Source: DATBRG01 sp036560445 (GTDB lineage Bacteria; Pseudomonadota; Gammaproteobacteria; Burkholderiales; Methylophilaceae). Taken from it: a stretch of DNA of 64,000 bases. The DNA is taken from the NCBI GenBank assembly GCA_036560445.1, contig DATBRG010000012.1:1-64000 (forward strand), in the 5' to 3' direction. Of this stretch, positions 1 through 7,738 are shown one piece after another; position 1 is the stretch's first letter; each line of letters starts with the position of its first letter. The translations under genes were made by a program, and so were the position numbers. The notes beneath the pieces are model-generated. The model made no database searches. It was not told where the DNA came from and saw nothing but the letters and a program-made list of their open reading frames with translations.

Positions 1-56
1 AGCAGCGGGGTGGTCTCTTCAAAAATACGGCCCTTGGATAAGGCAATCGTAATCAT
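1..56 (-). CDS. hisG: ATP phosphoribosyltransferase (5' end only)
   Basis: The first 18 codons of a minus-strand gene run off the left edge. They read MITIALSKGRIFEETTPLL, the typical N-terminus of the short-form HisG, which joins ATP and PRPP in the first step of histidine biosynthesis. The ATG at 56-54 lies 12 bases after the murA stop, so the two are probably co-transcribed. The order murA-hisG is common in betaproteobacteria. Short-form HisG needs the regulatory subunit HisZ, which is not in this window. The call rests on the N-terminal peptide and the context. Confidence 0.85.
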   Translation of the reverse strand, partial: MITIALSKGRIFEETTPL

Positions 57-68
57 ATTGTTCTCAAC

Positions 69-1337
69 TTAGTGTATGCGCTTTATCTTGGCGCCTAGTG
101 CATTCAGTTTTTCTTCCAAGCGCTCATAGCCGCGGTCAAGATGATAAATGCGCTCTATAGTGGTTTCACCCCGGGCCACCAAGCCAGCCAGCACTAAACT
201 CGCCGACGCACGCAGATCAGTAGCCATCACAGTGGCGCCATCCAGAGATTCTGCGCCGCGTACGATGGCAGTATTACCTTCAACTTCGATATCAGCACCT
301 AAACGACGCATTTCTTGCACATGCATAAAACGGTTCTCAAAAATTGTTTCCGTCACGCGCGCGACGCCCTCGGCAACTGTGTTCAGCGCCATAAACTGCG
401 CCTGCATATCAGTCGGAAAAGCCGGGTGTGGCGCTGTACGCAGATTCACCGACTTTAACTTGCCGCTACTATTAATCGAAATACTGTTATCGTCATGCTC
501 GATAATAGCACCTGCATCACGCAGCTTCTCTATCACTGCATCAAGCAAGTCTGCCCGTGCGTTAATTAATTTGATGCTTCCCCCCGCCATGGCAGCAGCT
601 ACCAGATAAGTACCCGCTTCAATACGGTCGCAAACAATTTCATGCTCGGCACCATGCAGTTGTTCGACACCGTGCACGGTAATAACATCGGTACCCACAC
701 CCTCAATACGAGCGCCCATCTTAATTAAACACTCGGCCATATCAACTACTTCTGGTTCGCGGGCAGAGTTTTCCAGAACAGTGACCCCATCTGCCAATGC
801 AGCGGCCATCATCAGGTTCTCGGTGCCAGTAACTGTCACCAGGTCCATGAAAATACGGGCGCCACGCAGGCGCCTATTTGGCAAATGCGCTGTACTGGCT
901 TCAATGTAGCCGTGCTCAATATGAATCTCGGCACCCATCGCCTGCAGACCCTTGATATGTAGATCAACTGGTCTTGAGCCAATAGCACAGCCGCCCGGCA
1001 ACGACACCCGTGCATGGCCGAATCGGGCCAGCAATGGGCCTAGCACCAAAATCGAAGCGCGCATGGTTTTCACCATTTCATAAGGTGCTTCGTGAATACT
1101 GATATTACTAGCATCCAGCGCCATGCAGTTATCCCCAGCAGGGCTCACCTGTATACCCATATGCCCTAGTAACTTGAGCATGGTAGTTACATCATGCAGG
1201 TGCGGCACATTACTGAGTTTAAGCGGGGTCTCTGCCAGCAAGCCTGCGCACAGAATCGGCAAGGCCGCGTTTTTTGCGCCGGAAATCCGTACTTCACCCT
1301 TGAGCGGTAAACCGCCCTGAATTACCAGCTTATCCAT
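69..1337 (-). CDS. murA: UDP-N-acetylglucosamine 1-carboxyvinyltransferase
   Basis: MurA transfers enolpyruvate from PEP to UDP-GlcNAc, the first committed cytoplasmic step of peptidoglycan synthesis. At 422 residues it has the normal family length. The N-terminus carries SGAKNAALP with the substrate-binding Lys22-Asn23, and PGGCAIGSRP holds Cys117, equivalent to the fosfomycin-reactive cysteine of E. coli MurA. The whole protein follows the inside-out alpha/beta EPSP-synthase-like fold. It sits between grxD and hisG on the same strand with short gaps, as in many proteobacteria where murA follows the mla and bolA genes. Confidence 0.98.
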   Translation of the reverse strand: MDKLVIQGGLPLKGEVRISGAKNAALPILCAGLLAETPLKLSNVPHLHDVTTMLKLLGHMGIQVSPAGDNCMALDASNISIHEAPYEMVKTMRASILVLGPLLARFGHARVSLPGGCAIGSRPVDLHIKGLQAMGAEIHIEHGYIEASTAHLPNRRLRGARIFMDLVTVTGTENLMMAAALADGVTVLENSAREPEVVDMAECLIKMGARIEGVGTDVITVHGVEQLHGAEHEIVCDRIEAGTYLVAAAMAGGSIKLINARADLLDAVIEKLRDAGAIIEHDDNSISINSSGKLKSVNLRTAPHPAFPTDMQAQFMALNTVAEGVARVTETIFENRFMHVQEMRRLGADIEVEGNTAIVRGAESLDGATVMATDLRASASLVLAGLVARGETTIERIYHLDRGYERLEEKLNALGAKIKRIH

Positions 1338-1357
1338 CTCGCTCTCTTATTTCTTTT

Positions 1358-1675
1358 TTAACCGGCGACAGCTTCTAGCAGCTTTTGCAATTCACCCTGT
1401 TCGTACATGGCGCGCATGATGTCAGAGCCGCCAATGAATTCACCATTGATATAAAGCTGCGGCACCGTTGGCCAGTTTGAGAAAACCTTGATACCTTCGC
1501 GAATAGCCGGGTCTTGCAGCACGTCGACCGAAACATAATTAGTTACACCACAAGCCTGCAAAATCTGCGACGCCAAACTGGAAAAACCACATTGTGGAAA
1601 CTTTGGGCTGCCCTTCATATAGAGCACTACCGGATTGGCAGTTACCTGATTCTTGATAATCTCTTGCGTATCCAT
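1358..1675 (-). CDS. grxD: Monothiol glutaredoxin, Grx4 family
   Basis: A 105-residue CGFS-type glutaredoxin. The active-site motif PQCGFS places the single catalytic cysteine at residue 29, and the downstream WPTVPQLYINGEFIGG segment supplies the cis-proline and glutathione-binding loop. Members of this family bind and transfer [2Fe-2S] clusters, usually as heterodimers with BolA proteins, rather than act as classical reductases. The gene lies 21 bases after a bolA homologue on the same strand, which fits such a partnership. Cytoplasmic. Confidence 0.95.
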   Translation of the reverse strand: MDTQEIIKNQVTANPVVLYMKGSPKFPQCGFSSLASQILQACGVTNYVSVDVLQDPAIREGIKVFSNWPTVPQLYINGEFIGGSDIMRAMYEQGELQKLLEAVAG

Positions 1676-1696
1676 CTTTGATTCCTCAATCTATAG

Positions 1697-1948
1697 TTAA
1701 ATTCTTGCGCCGGCTTTAGCCCAGGCTTCCGGTGTGAATGTGCGCATGGAAAGCGCATGTATCTCTTCTCGCATGCGGTCGCCCAGCGCTTGATACACCA
1801 ACTGATGCTGTTGCACCATGTTTTGACCGGTAAATTGCGGGCTGACAATCACCGCCTCAAAATGCTGGCCGTCATCACCCAGCACTTGCACATAATCGCA
1901 AGCTAGTCCGTGTTTAATGTAGTTTTCTACGTCGAGAGCACTCAGCAT
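1697..1948 (-). CDS. ibaG: BolA-family protein (IbaG/YrbA type)
   Basis: An 83-residue BolA-like protein with the small alpha/beta core and the conserved segment around the FTGQNMVQQHQLVYQAL helix, ending in HALSMRTFTPEAW. IbaG/YrbA proteins pair with CGFS glutaredoxins in iron-sulfur cluster handling, and in E. coli the gene lies directly between the mla genes and murA, as it does here. The neighbouring grxD strengthens the assignment. The symbol is assigned by synteny. The alternative is another BolA subfamily, which sequence reading alone cannot exclude. Confidence 0.9.
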   Translation of the reverse strand: MLSALDVENYIKHGLACDYVQVLGDDGQHFEAVIVSPQFTGQNMVQQHQLVYQALGDRMREEIHALSMRTFTPEAWAKAGARI

Positions 1949-1964
1949 GAACTTAACCTCGGGA

Positions 1965-2738
1965 CTAACCCCGTAATTTATAACCCGATTTCAACATCTT
2001 CAGAGCCAGCCATGATAGGCCAAAAAAGCTGCCTGCGACAATGCTCAGGCTAATCGCGGGTGAAATATCACCCACACCAAAAAATCCGTAACGGAAACCA
2101 TCGATCATGTAGAAAAACGGGTTGAACTGCGAAACAGTCTGCCAGAATGGTGGCAGGGAGTGTATTGAGTAAAAAACGCCCGATAAAAATGAAAGCGGCA
2201 TGATGATGAAATTCTGGAAGGCCGCCATCTGGTCGAATTTATCTGCCCATATCCCGGCAATAATACCAAAAGCTCCCAGTAAAGCACTGCCCCCCAATGC
2301 AAATGCAAATATCAGCCACGGATGCACCAGTGGCAGATCAACAAAAATAATCGCTACCAGATAGATGCCGAAACCGACCACTAAGCCGCGTATCACCGAT
2401 GCTGCCAGAAACGCCAGAAAGAACTCCAGATAGGAAATCGGCGTTAGCAATACAAACACCAGATTTCCCATGACCTTGGATTGAATCAGGCTGGATGAGC
2501 TATTAGCAAAGGCATTTTGCAGCACCGACATCATGATAAGGCCAGGAATCAGGAAGGACGTGTAAGTCACGCCATGAACCTGCACACGACCTTCCAGTAC
2601 ATGCGAGAACACCAGCAAGTATAATAGCGCGGTCATGACCGGTGCCGCGACGGTCTGGAAACTTACCCGCCAAAAACGTAGCAACTCCTTTTTGAATAAG
2701 GTCCATGGGCCACGCATATTGTTGTTAAGCAGGCTCAT
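1965..2738 (-). CDS. ABC-2 type transporter permease (YadH-like)
   Basis: A 257-residue inner-membrane protein with about six hydrophobic segments and the ABC-2 permease arrangement: a cytoplasmic N-terminal helix (WTLFKKELLRFWR) leading into the first membrane segment. It overlaps the upstream ATPase gene by four bases (ATGA), so the two are translationally coupled and form one exporter. It resembles the YadG/YadH family of E. coli, whose substrate is not established. Its place between mlaB and bolA suggests an envelope role, but that is inference. Confidence 0.9.
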   Translation of the reverse strand: MSLLNNNMRGPWTLFKKELLRFWRVSFQTVAAPVMTALLYLLVFSHVLEGRVQVHGVTYTSFLIPGLIMMSVLQNAFANSSSSLIQSKVMGNLVFVLLTPISYLEFFLAFLAASVIRGLVVGFGIYLVAIIFVDLPLVHPWLIFAFALGGSALLGAFGIIAGIWADKFDQMAAFQNFIIMPLSFLSGVFYSIHSLPPFWQTVSQFNPFFYMIDGFRYGFFGVGDISPAISLSIVAGSFFGLSWLALKMLKSGYKLRG

Positions 2739-3637
2739 GCACGCCCCACCAAATCTACAAACACGTCCTCAAGATCGGCCTCAATCAACTGCAAATCCTC
2801 TACCGCGATATTTGCATTGCGCAATTCAGCTAATACCTGCTCAATCTGTATCAATTCACTCAAGGCCAATGTGTAAACACCCTGATCTTCTGCACGCAAC
2901 AAGGCCGTCAGGCTTTGCGGCAACTGTACATTACCAAGCTTTAGACGCAGATTCTTTCCTGGAAAACGATTCAGCAGGTTTTCTGTACTATCTAGCGCGA
3001 TGATTTCACCTTGTTTCATCATCGCCACGCGTGAACATAGCGTTTCCGCTTCTTCCAAATAGTGTGTAGTCAGAATAATCGTGTGGCCTTCACGATTGAG
3101 CCGCTTGATGAATTCCCACATAATTTGTCGTAGCTCAACATCCACTCCAGCAGTCGGCTCATCCAGTACGATGACAGGGGGCTTGTGTACTAGAGCTTGT
3201 GCGATGAGCGCACGGCGCTTCATACCGCCAGAAAGCCGACGCATATTGGTATGCGCTTTATCCGTGAGGCCCAGAGACTCGATGATTTCATCAACCCAGG
3301 CGTCATTTTCTGGGCCACGACCAAAATAGCCGGCTTGGAAACGCAACATCTCGCGCACATTAAAGAATGGGTCGAATACCAATTCCTGCGGCACTACCCC
3401 CAGCGCCATTCGCGCTTGGCGATATTGTTCCTGTACGTCAAAACCCATAATGGCAAGCCTACCGCTGCTGGGCCTGATGAGTCCGGCCAGCAGATTGATT
3501 AACGTCGACTTACCAGCACCATTGGGGCCCAGCAGAGCAAAGAACTCTCCCTGCTCTATGCTCAGGTCTATGCCTTTCAGCGCCTCAAGGCTGCCGAAAC
3601 GCTTTTTAACCTGCTCGATTTTAATCGCGGGAGTCAT
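2735..3637 (-). CDS. ABC transporter ATP-binding protein (YadG-like)
   Basis: A 300-residue cytoplasmic ABC ATPase. Visible are Walker A GPNGAGKST (about residues 37-45), the signature LSGGMKRR, Walker B VIVLDEPTAGVD and the switch histidine in ILTTHYLEEAE. A C-terminal extension of about 80 residues after the nucleotide-binding domain is typical of the ABC-2 export subfamily (CcmA/YadG group). It is the partner of the downstream permease, with which it overlaps by four bases. The exported substrate cannot be told from sequence. Confidence 0.93.
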   Translation of the reverse strand: MTPAIKIEQVKKRFGSLEALKGIDLSIEQGEFFALLGPNGAGKSTLINLLAGLIRPSSGRLAIMGFDVQEQYRQARMALGVVPQELVFDPFFNVREMLRFQAGYFGRGPENDAWVDEIIESLGLTDKAHTNMRRLSGGMKRRALIAQALVHKPPVIVLDEPTAGVDVELRQIMWEFIKRLNREGHTIILTTHYLEEAETLCSRVAMMKQGEIIALDSTENLLNRFPGKNLRLKLGNVQLPQSLTALLRAEDQGVYTLALSELIQIEQVLAELRNANIAVEDLQLIEADLEDVFVDLVGRA

Positions 3638-3664
3638 CTAGATGATGGAGCCAAGCTCCGAAAC

Positions 3665-3958
3665 TCAGTGGGCGGATTGAGGGATAAGGTCAAGCACGCC
3701 ATATAGCGTAGCCAGACTAGTAAGATTTTGCGGCAAATTGGTAAAAATAGCCTTAGATTTATGCGCTCGAGCCTGCCTCAGCCATTCAAATAACAAACTG
3801 ATACTTGCCGTATCTACATCAGACACTGCAGTCAGATCGATTTCGAGCTCTGCTGCCTTGGGCAAAGCGGAGGCTTCAGCAAGCAGCGAATTGACCTTCG
3901 ACATGGTCATATCACCGCTTACCAACCAGCGATTACCTTCTTGAATGATTTGTGCCAA
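3665..3958 (-). CDS. mlaB: STAS-domain protein MlaB
   Basis: A 97-residue STAS-domain protein. MlaB binds the MlaF ATPase and is needed for a stable, active MlaFEDB phospholipid transporter at the inner membrane. The segment SDVDTASISLLFEWLRQA matches the STAS core helix, including the conserved Asp-x-Ala/Ser stretch. It is the last of the mla genes here, 22 bases after mlaC. The family is divergent, so the call leans on context as well as on the domain. Confidence 0.9.
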   Translation of the reverse strand: MAQIIQEGNRWLVSGDMTMSKVNSLLAEASALPKAAELEIDLTAVSDVDTASISLLFEWLRQARAHKSKAIFTNLPQNLTSLATLYGVLDLIPQSAH

Positions 3959-3980
3959 GTGGTTTTACTTTTCTTATTAA

Positions 3981-4610
3981 TCAGGACTTACTGGCAACAT
4001 TCTGCTTATTCTTTTCAGCCAATTTCTGAATCAAACCATCCATACCAGACTGACGAACTTCATTGCTAAATTGACTACGATAATTAGTCACTAAACTGAC
4101 GCCTTCGATGACGATATCGAAAACCTTCCAGCTGTCACCATTTTTTTCCAGCGTGTAATCAATCCCGATAGGTTGGCCACCAGGCTGCAGAACCTGCGTT
4201 TTAACAGTAGCCTCAGTATCATTGGGTTGCATACGCAAGGGTTTGTACTCTATAGTTTGATTACGATACTTGGATAAAGCACTAGCATAAGTACGCAGCA
4301 ATAAACTACGAAATTCGCTCTGGAAAGCCCCTTGTTGCTCCTTGGTAGCAGAAGCCCAGTTTTTGCCTAACACCATGCGACAAACCCGGTCAAAATCAAA
4401 ATTGGGAAGAATCTTCTCTTCAGCCAGTGCAAATATTTTCTTCTGGTCGCCAGCCTGGATGTCCTTATCTTTCTTGACGATTTCCAGCACTTCATCGGCC
4501 GTCTTCTTGACTAGCTCATCCGGGCCATTCGCCGCCATCGCATTACCCATGAGGCCTGTTAATGCCAAGCCCAGTAATACTTGCATAAAGCTTTTCATCA
4601 TAAATTTCAT
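3981..4610 (-). CDS. mlaC: Periplasmic phospholipid-binding protein MlaC
   Basis: A 209-residue protein of the MlaC/Ttg2D family with an N-terminal signal peptide (hydrophobic stretch about residues 8-24, cleavage probably after NAMA). MlaC is the soluble periplasmic shuttle that carries phospholipids between the MlaA complex in the outer membrane and MlaFEDB in the inner membrane. The conserved segment VCRMVLGKNWASATKEQQGAF and the C-terminal DIVIEGVSLVTNYR stretch are characteristic. It lies ten bases after mlaD and upstream of mlaB in one operon. Confidence 0.96.
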   Translation of the reverse strand: MKFMMKSFMQVLLGLALTGLMGNAMAANGPDELVKKTADEVLEIVKKDKDIQAGDQKKIFALAEEKILPNFDFDRVCRMVLGKNWASATKEQQGAFQSEFRSLLLRTYASALSKYRNQTIEYKPLRMQPNDTEATVKTQVLQPGGQPIGIDYTLEKNGDSWKVFDIVIEGVSLVTNYRSQFSNEVRQSGMDGLIQKLAEKNKQNVASKS

Positions 4611-4620
4611 TGTAATCTGC

Positions 4621-5091
4621 CTATTTTTTGTCGTTAGACTCTGATGCTTTGTTGTAGAGGAACTGACTGATCATTTTTTCCAGCACCACAGCATCCTGAG
4701 TGTGGGTAATTTTATCACCATCCTTGAGCGAGGCCGGATCTCCACCAGCCTCTAACCCAACATACTGCTCGCCAAGCAAGCCTGCTGTGTAGATATTGGC
4801 AAACGTATCCTTAGGAAATGGATAGCGCTTATCCACCTTAAGAGTCACCATTGCCTCATAAGTTCGACTATCAAACTGAATACCGTCAACACGCCCAACT
4901 ACCACACCAGCACTTTTCACAGGCGCGCGCGGCTTGAGCCCACCAATATTTTCAAATGCAGCGGTCACCGAATAAGTTTCACCTATATTGCTGGCAGTAA
5001 GGTTGCCTACCTTCATGGCCAAACCTAACAAAGCTGCTGTGCCAGCAGCAGCGAATATACCCACCCATAGATCAATCGTTGTACGTTCCAT
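4621..5091 (-). CDS. mlaD: MCE-domain protein MlaD
   Basis: A 156-residue protein with a single N-terminal membrane anchor (about residues 8-27) followed by one MCE domain (YSVTAAFENIGGLKPRAPVK and the YTAGLLGEQYVGLE region). MlaD forms a hexameric ring on the periplasmic side of MlaE and passes phospholipids to MlaC. Length and layout match E. coli MlaD. It lies between mlaE and mlaC with gaps of about 10 to 25 bases. Confidence 0.96.
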   Translation of the reverse strand: MERTTIDLWVGIFAAAGTAALLGLAMKVGNLTASNIGETYSVTAAFENIGGLKPRAPVKSAGVVVGRVDGIQFDSRTYEAMVTLKVDKRYPFPKDTFANIYTAGLLGEQYVGLEAGGDPASLKDGDKITHTQDAVVLEKMISQFLYNKASESNDKK

Positions 5092-5116
5092 TTCTACTCC
5101 CGGAATTATCTCTGTT

Positions 5117-5905
5117 TTAGCTAATCATGAATGAAGTCAATATGAAATCCAACGCCAACACTGCCAATGATGAATTAACCACCGTACGCGTTGTGGCATG
5201 GCTAACACCCTCTGCGGTTGGTGGTGCATCAAAACCTTCAAACAAGGCAATCATGGTACAAGCAACGCCGAATACACAACTTTTGATGACCCCATTCATA
5301 ATATCTGCCTGAAAATCAACATTGGCCTGCATCTGTGACCAGAAAGCGCCGTTATCTACCCCTATTAGTGGCACCGCGACCAGATAGCCGCCAAGCACAC
5401 CAACCATAGAGAACATTGAAGCCAATAATGGCATGGCAATAACACCCGCCCAGAATCGCGGTGCAACAACTCTGGCAATCGGACTTACCGCCATCATTTC
5501 CATCGCAGACAATTGCTCTGTGGCCTTCATCAGCCCGATCTCAGCAGTAATCGCAGTACCAGCACGACCTGCAAACAATAATGCAGTAACAACCGGGCCA
5601 AGCTCTCTTACTAACGCAAGTGCCACCAATACGCCAATAGCTTCTGATGAACCATATTTTTGTAGTGTGTTATAACCTTGAAGTGCCAGCACCATCCCCA
5701 CAAAAAATGCCGATACCAAAATAATGATCATCGACATAACACCGGTGAAATAAATCTCACGAATGGTCAAATGAATGCGGCGGAAGCTTTCGCCCGAATA
5801 TATCAGCGTATAAACAAAGAACCTGACTCCCACGCCCAATCGCCAGAGGCGATCTATAATACGGTGACCTATGCCTCGTAACAGCCTGTCGACTCTCTTA
5901 AGCAT
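5117..5905 (-). CDS. mlaE: Phospholipid transport permease MlaE
   Basis: Inner-membrane permease of the MlaFEDB complex (MlaE/YrbE family) with about five to six hydrophobic segments. The family core is visible as GMVLALQGYNTLQKYG, then ALVRELGPVVTALLFAGRAGTAITAEIG. I chose the start MLKRVDRLL at 5905, which gives about 262 residues like E. coli MlaE. The frame stays open further upstream but would then run well into mlaF. With this start the genes overlap by eight bases, and an adjacent ATG at 5908 is an equally possible start. Confidence 0.95.
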   Translation of the reverse strand: MLKRVDRLLRGIGHRIIDRLWRLGVGVRFFVYTLIYSGESFRRIHLTIREIYFTGVMSMIIILVSAFFVGMVLALQGYNTLQKYGSSEAIGVLVALALVRELGPVVTALLFAGRAGTAITAEIGLMKATEQLSAMEMMAVSPIARVVAPRFWAGVIAMPLLASMFSMVGVLGGYLVAVPLIGVDNGAFWSQMQANVDFQADIMNGVIKSCVFGVACTMIALFEGFDAPPTAEGVSHATTRTVVNSSLAVLALDFILTSFMIS

Positions 5906-6704
5906 CATGGCCTCGCAACATGTCCTTGCGGTAATCAGGTGCTGCATAATGGAACTGTACTGGACCATCCACCTCACCGTGCACGAACTGGTGAACGAAA
6001 GGTAGCTCTGACATTCTTAGACTTTCTGGTGTACCTTCAGCTTCCACCACGCCATTGGCAACTATGTAAACGTAGTCAGCAATACTGAAGGCCTCTTTTA
6101 CATCATGCGTCACGACTATAGATGTAGCCCCCAGCGCATCATTCAGGCTGCGTATCAGATTACAGGTCACACTCAGTGAAATAGGGTCAAGACCAGTGAA
6201 TGGTTCATCGTACATAATGATTTCCGGATCAAGCGCTATGGCTCTTGCCAAAGCCACCCTACGTGCCATACCGCCCGAAAGCTCAGTGGGCATCAGCGCA
6301 TGAGCACCGCGCAAACCAACGGCATTAAGCTTCATGAGCACCAAGTCGCGAATCATTGTTTCCGGCAAATCCGTATGCTCGCGTATGGGAAAAGCAACAT
6401 TTTCATACACCGACAGGTCGGTAAACAAAGCGCCAAACTGGAATAACATCCCCATTTTTCGGCGAAGTTGGTGCAGGCCTTGACGGTCCTGCTTGTGTAC
6501 CACCTTACCATCTACGAGTACTTGGCCATGATTAGGCTTTAACTGGCCGCCGATAAGGCGCAGCAGCGTAGTCTTGCCACTACCACTACCGCCCATGATG
6601 GCAACAACCTTGCCACGCGGAAAAGACATATTGATGCCTTTGTGAAGCAGTCGGCCTTTGTAGCCAAAGGAAAGATTATCGATTTCGACGATGTTGTCGG
6701 GCAT
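5898..6704 (-). CDS. mlaF: Phospholipid transport ATPase MlaF
   Basis: A 268-residue ABC ATPase that powers MlaE. Walker A is GGSGSGKTT (about residues 38-46), the signature is LSGGMARRVALARAI, and Walker B is IIMYDEPFTGLDPI. The C-terminal extension after VHGEVDGPVQFHY is the region through which MlaF proteins contact a neighbouring subunit and MlaB. It is the first gene of the mlaFEDCB operon, with its own start close to a GTTGTG stretch. A strong terminator of the pilin gene lies about 70 bases upstream, so transcription probably starts freshly in between. Confidence 0.96.
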   Translation of the reverse strand: MPDNIVEIDNLSFGYKGRLLHKGINMSFPRGKVVAIMGGSGSGKTTLLRLIGGQLKPNHGQVLVDGKVVHKQDRQGLHQLRRKMGMLFQFGALFTDLSVYENVAFPIREHTDLPETMIRDLVLMKLNAVGLRGAHALMPTELSGGMARRVALARAIALDPEIIMYDEPFTGLDPISLSVTCNLIRSLNDALGATSIVVTHDVKEAFSIADYVYIVANGVVEAEGTPESLRMSELPFVHQFVHGEVDGPVQFHYAAPDYRKDMLRGHDA

Positions 6705-6771
6705 TGTTGTGTAGCAAGTTTTATGAGCGGCTTATTCTAATGCAAAACTGCTTACGTACATAATCTGAAAT

Positions 6772-6796
6772 AAAAAAAGCCCGCCGAAGCGGGCTT
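6772..6796 (-). terminator. Intrinsic terminator of the prepilin gene
   Basis: An eight-base stem AAGCCCGC/GCGGGCTT with a four-base loop (6777-6796) is followed, reading on the minus strand, by a run of T residues encoded by 6772-6778. It lies 18 bases after the prepilin stop codon and separates that gene from mlaF. This is a textbook Rho-independent terminator. Confidence 0.9.
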
Positions 6797-6813
6797 GGTA
6801 ACAAATATTAGCC

Positions 6814-7497
6814 TTAGAAAGCGTAACAGACTGTGTAACTGGTTGCATCAGCAACATTTGCAGAAGTAATTGACTTACCCGTAGTATGTGCGCTATCCGT
6901 AATGCGCACGGATCCGGTATCGCCCTCGCCATCATCCAATGTAGTATCAAGCTGTTTGGCATATTTTCCCAGAACACCTGTCGAACAAACCACATACGCA
7001 CCATTCATGGCCGAAGCCGCACCAGCTTCATTATTTACGATAGATGTAAAACCTGAAACACTTTGAACACCAATCTGACCACCGTCAGCATTTTTTGGCG
7101 TGTAATTAGCTATTTCTGCAGCAGTGCCGTATGTGGTGGTACCAGGAGCTAGGCCTGCTAGGCGCACATGCTCCCAGAACAAAAATGATTCATCAGTAAT
7201 GGTAGTGGAGTCCCAATTTCCTTCAATTACGCCATTTCCTTGCTTCCCAGCCGGGGTCGTAGCCGCATGAGCCCCACTTGCGTGGTTTGCGGCATTACTG
7301 TCATCTCCAGGAATAGCTTTATATTTATCCTGATACCCATAAATATATACTTGGATATTCCTGAAATCACTGGCCATATTTTTAACCTTGGCACTATTGA
7401 TTAGCTCTTGGCCTTTCAGTACACCGCCAAGTAATAGCCCAATGATTACCAGCACGATCGCCAGCTCAATGAGCGTAAAGCCTGATTGCTTTTTCAT
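6814..7497 (-). CDS. Type IV prepilin-like protein
   Basis: A 227-residue prepilin. The leader MKKQSG is followed by FTLIELAIVLVIIGLLLGG, the class III signal cleaved by PilD before Phe7, with Glu at mature position 5. The remainder is a Gly/Thr/Asn-rich globular domain with the motif YKAIPGDD and two cysteines near the C-terminus (VVCSTG and TVCYAF) that could form a disulfide. It is longer than a usual major pilin (about 150 residues), so it could be a minor or alternative pilin. It is monocistronic, with a sigma-54 promoter in front and a terminator behind. No pilus assembly gene is nearby. Confidence 0.88.
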   Translation of the reverse strand: MKKQSGFTLIELAIVLVIIGLLLGGVLKGQELINSAKVKNMASDFRNIQVYIYGYQDKYKAIPGDDSNAANHASGAHAATTPAGKQGNGVIEGNWDSTTITDESFLFWEHVRLAGLAPGTTTYGTAAEIANYTPKNADGGQIGVQSVSGFTSIVNNEAGAASAMNGAYVVCSTGVLGKYAKQLDTTLDDGEGDTGSVRITDSAHTTGKSITSANVADATSYTVCYAF

Positions 7498-7584
7498 TAT
7501 GTTATCCTTAGTTTAATTACTTCAATAAAACGACTGGTTAGCACCCATGACTGCGAGTCGAATTAATTATTTGTTTAAAGTTAC

Positions 7585-7599
7585 GCAAATCTTGTGCCA
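7585..7599 (-). promoter_or_regulatory. Sigma-54 promoter of the prepilin gene
   Basis: The minus strand reads TGGCAC-AAGAT-TTGC, an exact match to the -24/-12 consensus with the correct five-base spacer (GG at 7598-7597, GC at 7586-7585). Transcription would start near 7574, giving a 5' leader of about 75 bases to the prepilin ATG. RpoN and the activator pair PilS/PilR are encoded elsewhere in this window. Direct control by PilR is the simplest inference. Confidence 0.85.
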
Positions 7600-7692
7600 A
7601 TTCTTGATTCCGCCTCAGACCTTATATTTAGGCACATACATGGCGAAATTCTCCCCACATACCTCATGTAAAATGTCGAAATATCGTCTAAG

Positions 7693-7719
7693 TTGACAAT
7701 TAAATGACATATTTATAAT
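7693..7719 (+). promoter_or_regulatory. Probable sigma-70 promoter of the sensor kinase gene
   Basis: A perfect -35 hexamer TTGACA (7693-7698) is followed after 15 bases by a perfect TATAAT (7714-7719). The spacer is shorter than the ideal 17, although TAATAA two bases further on gives 17. The start codon at 7739 lies about 12 bases after the expected transcription start, leaving a very short leader. Confidence 0.6.
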
Positions 7720-7738
7720 AAACCCTCCACGACTCTCC

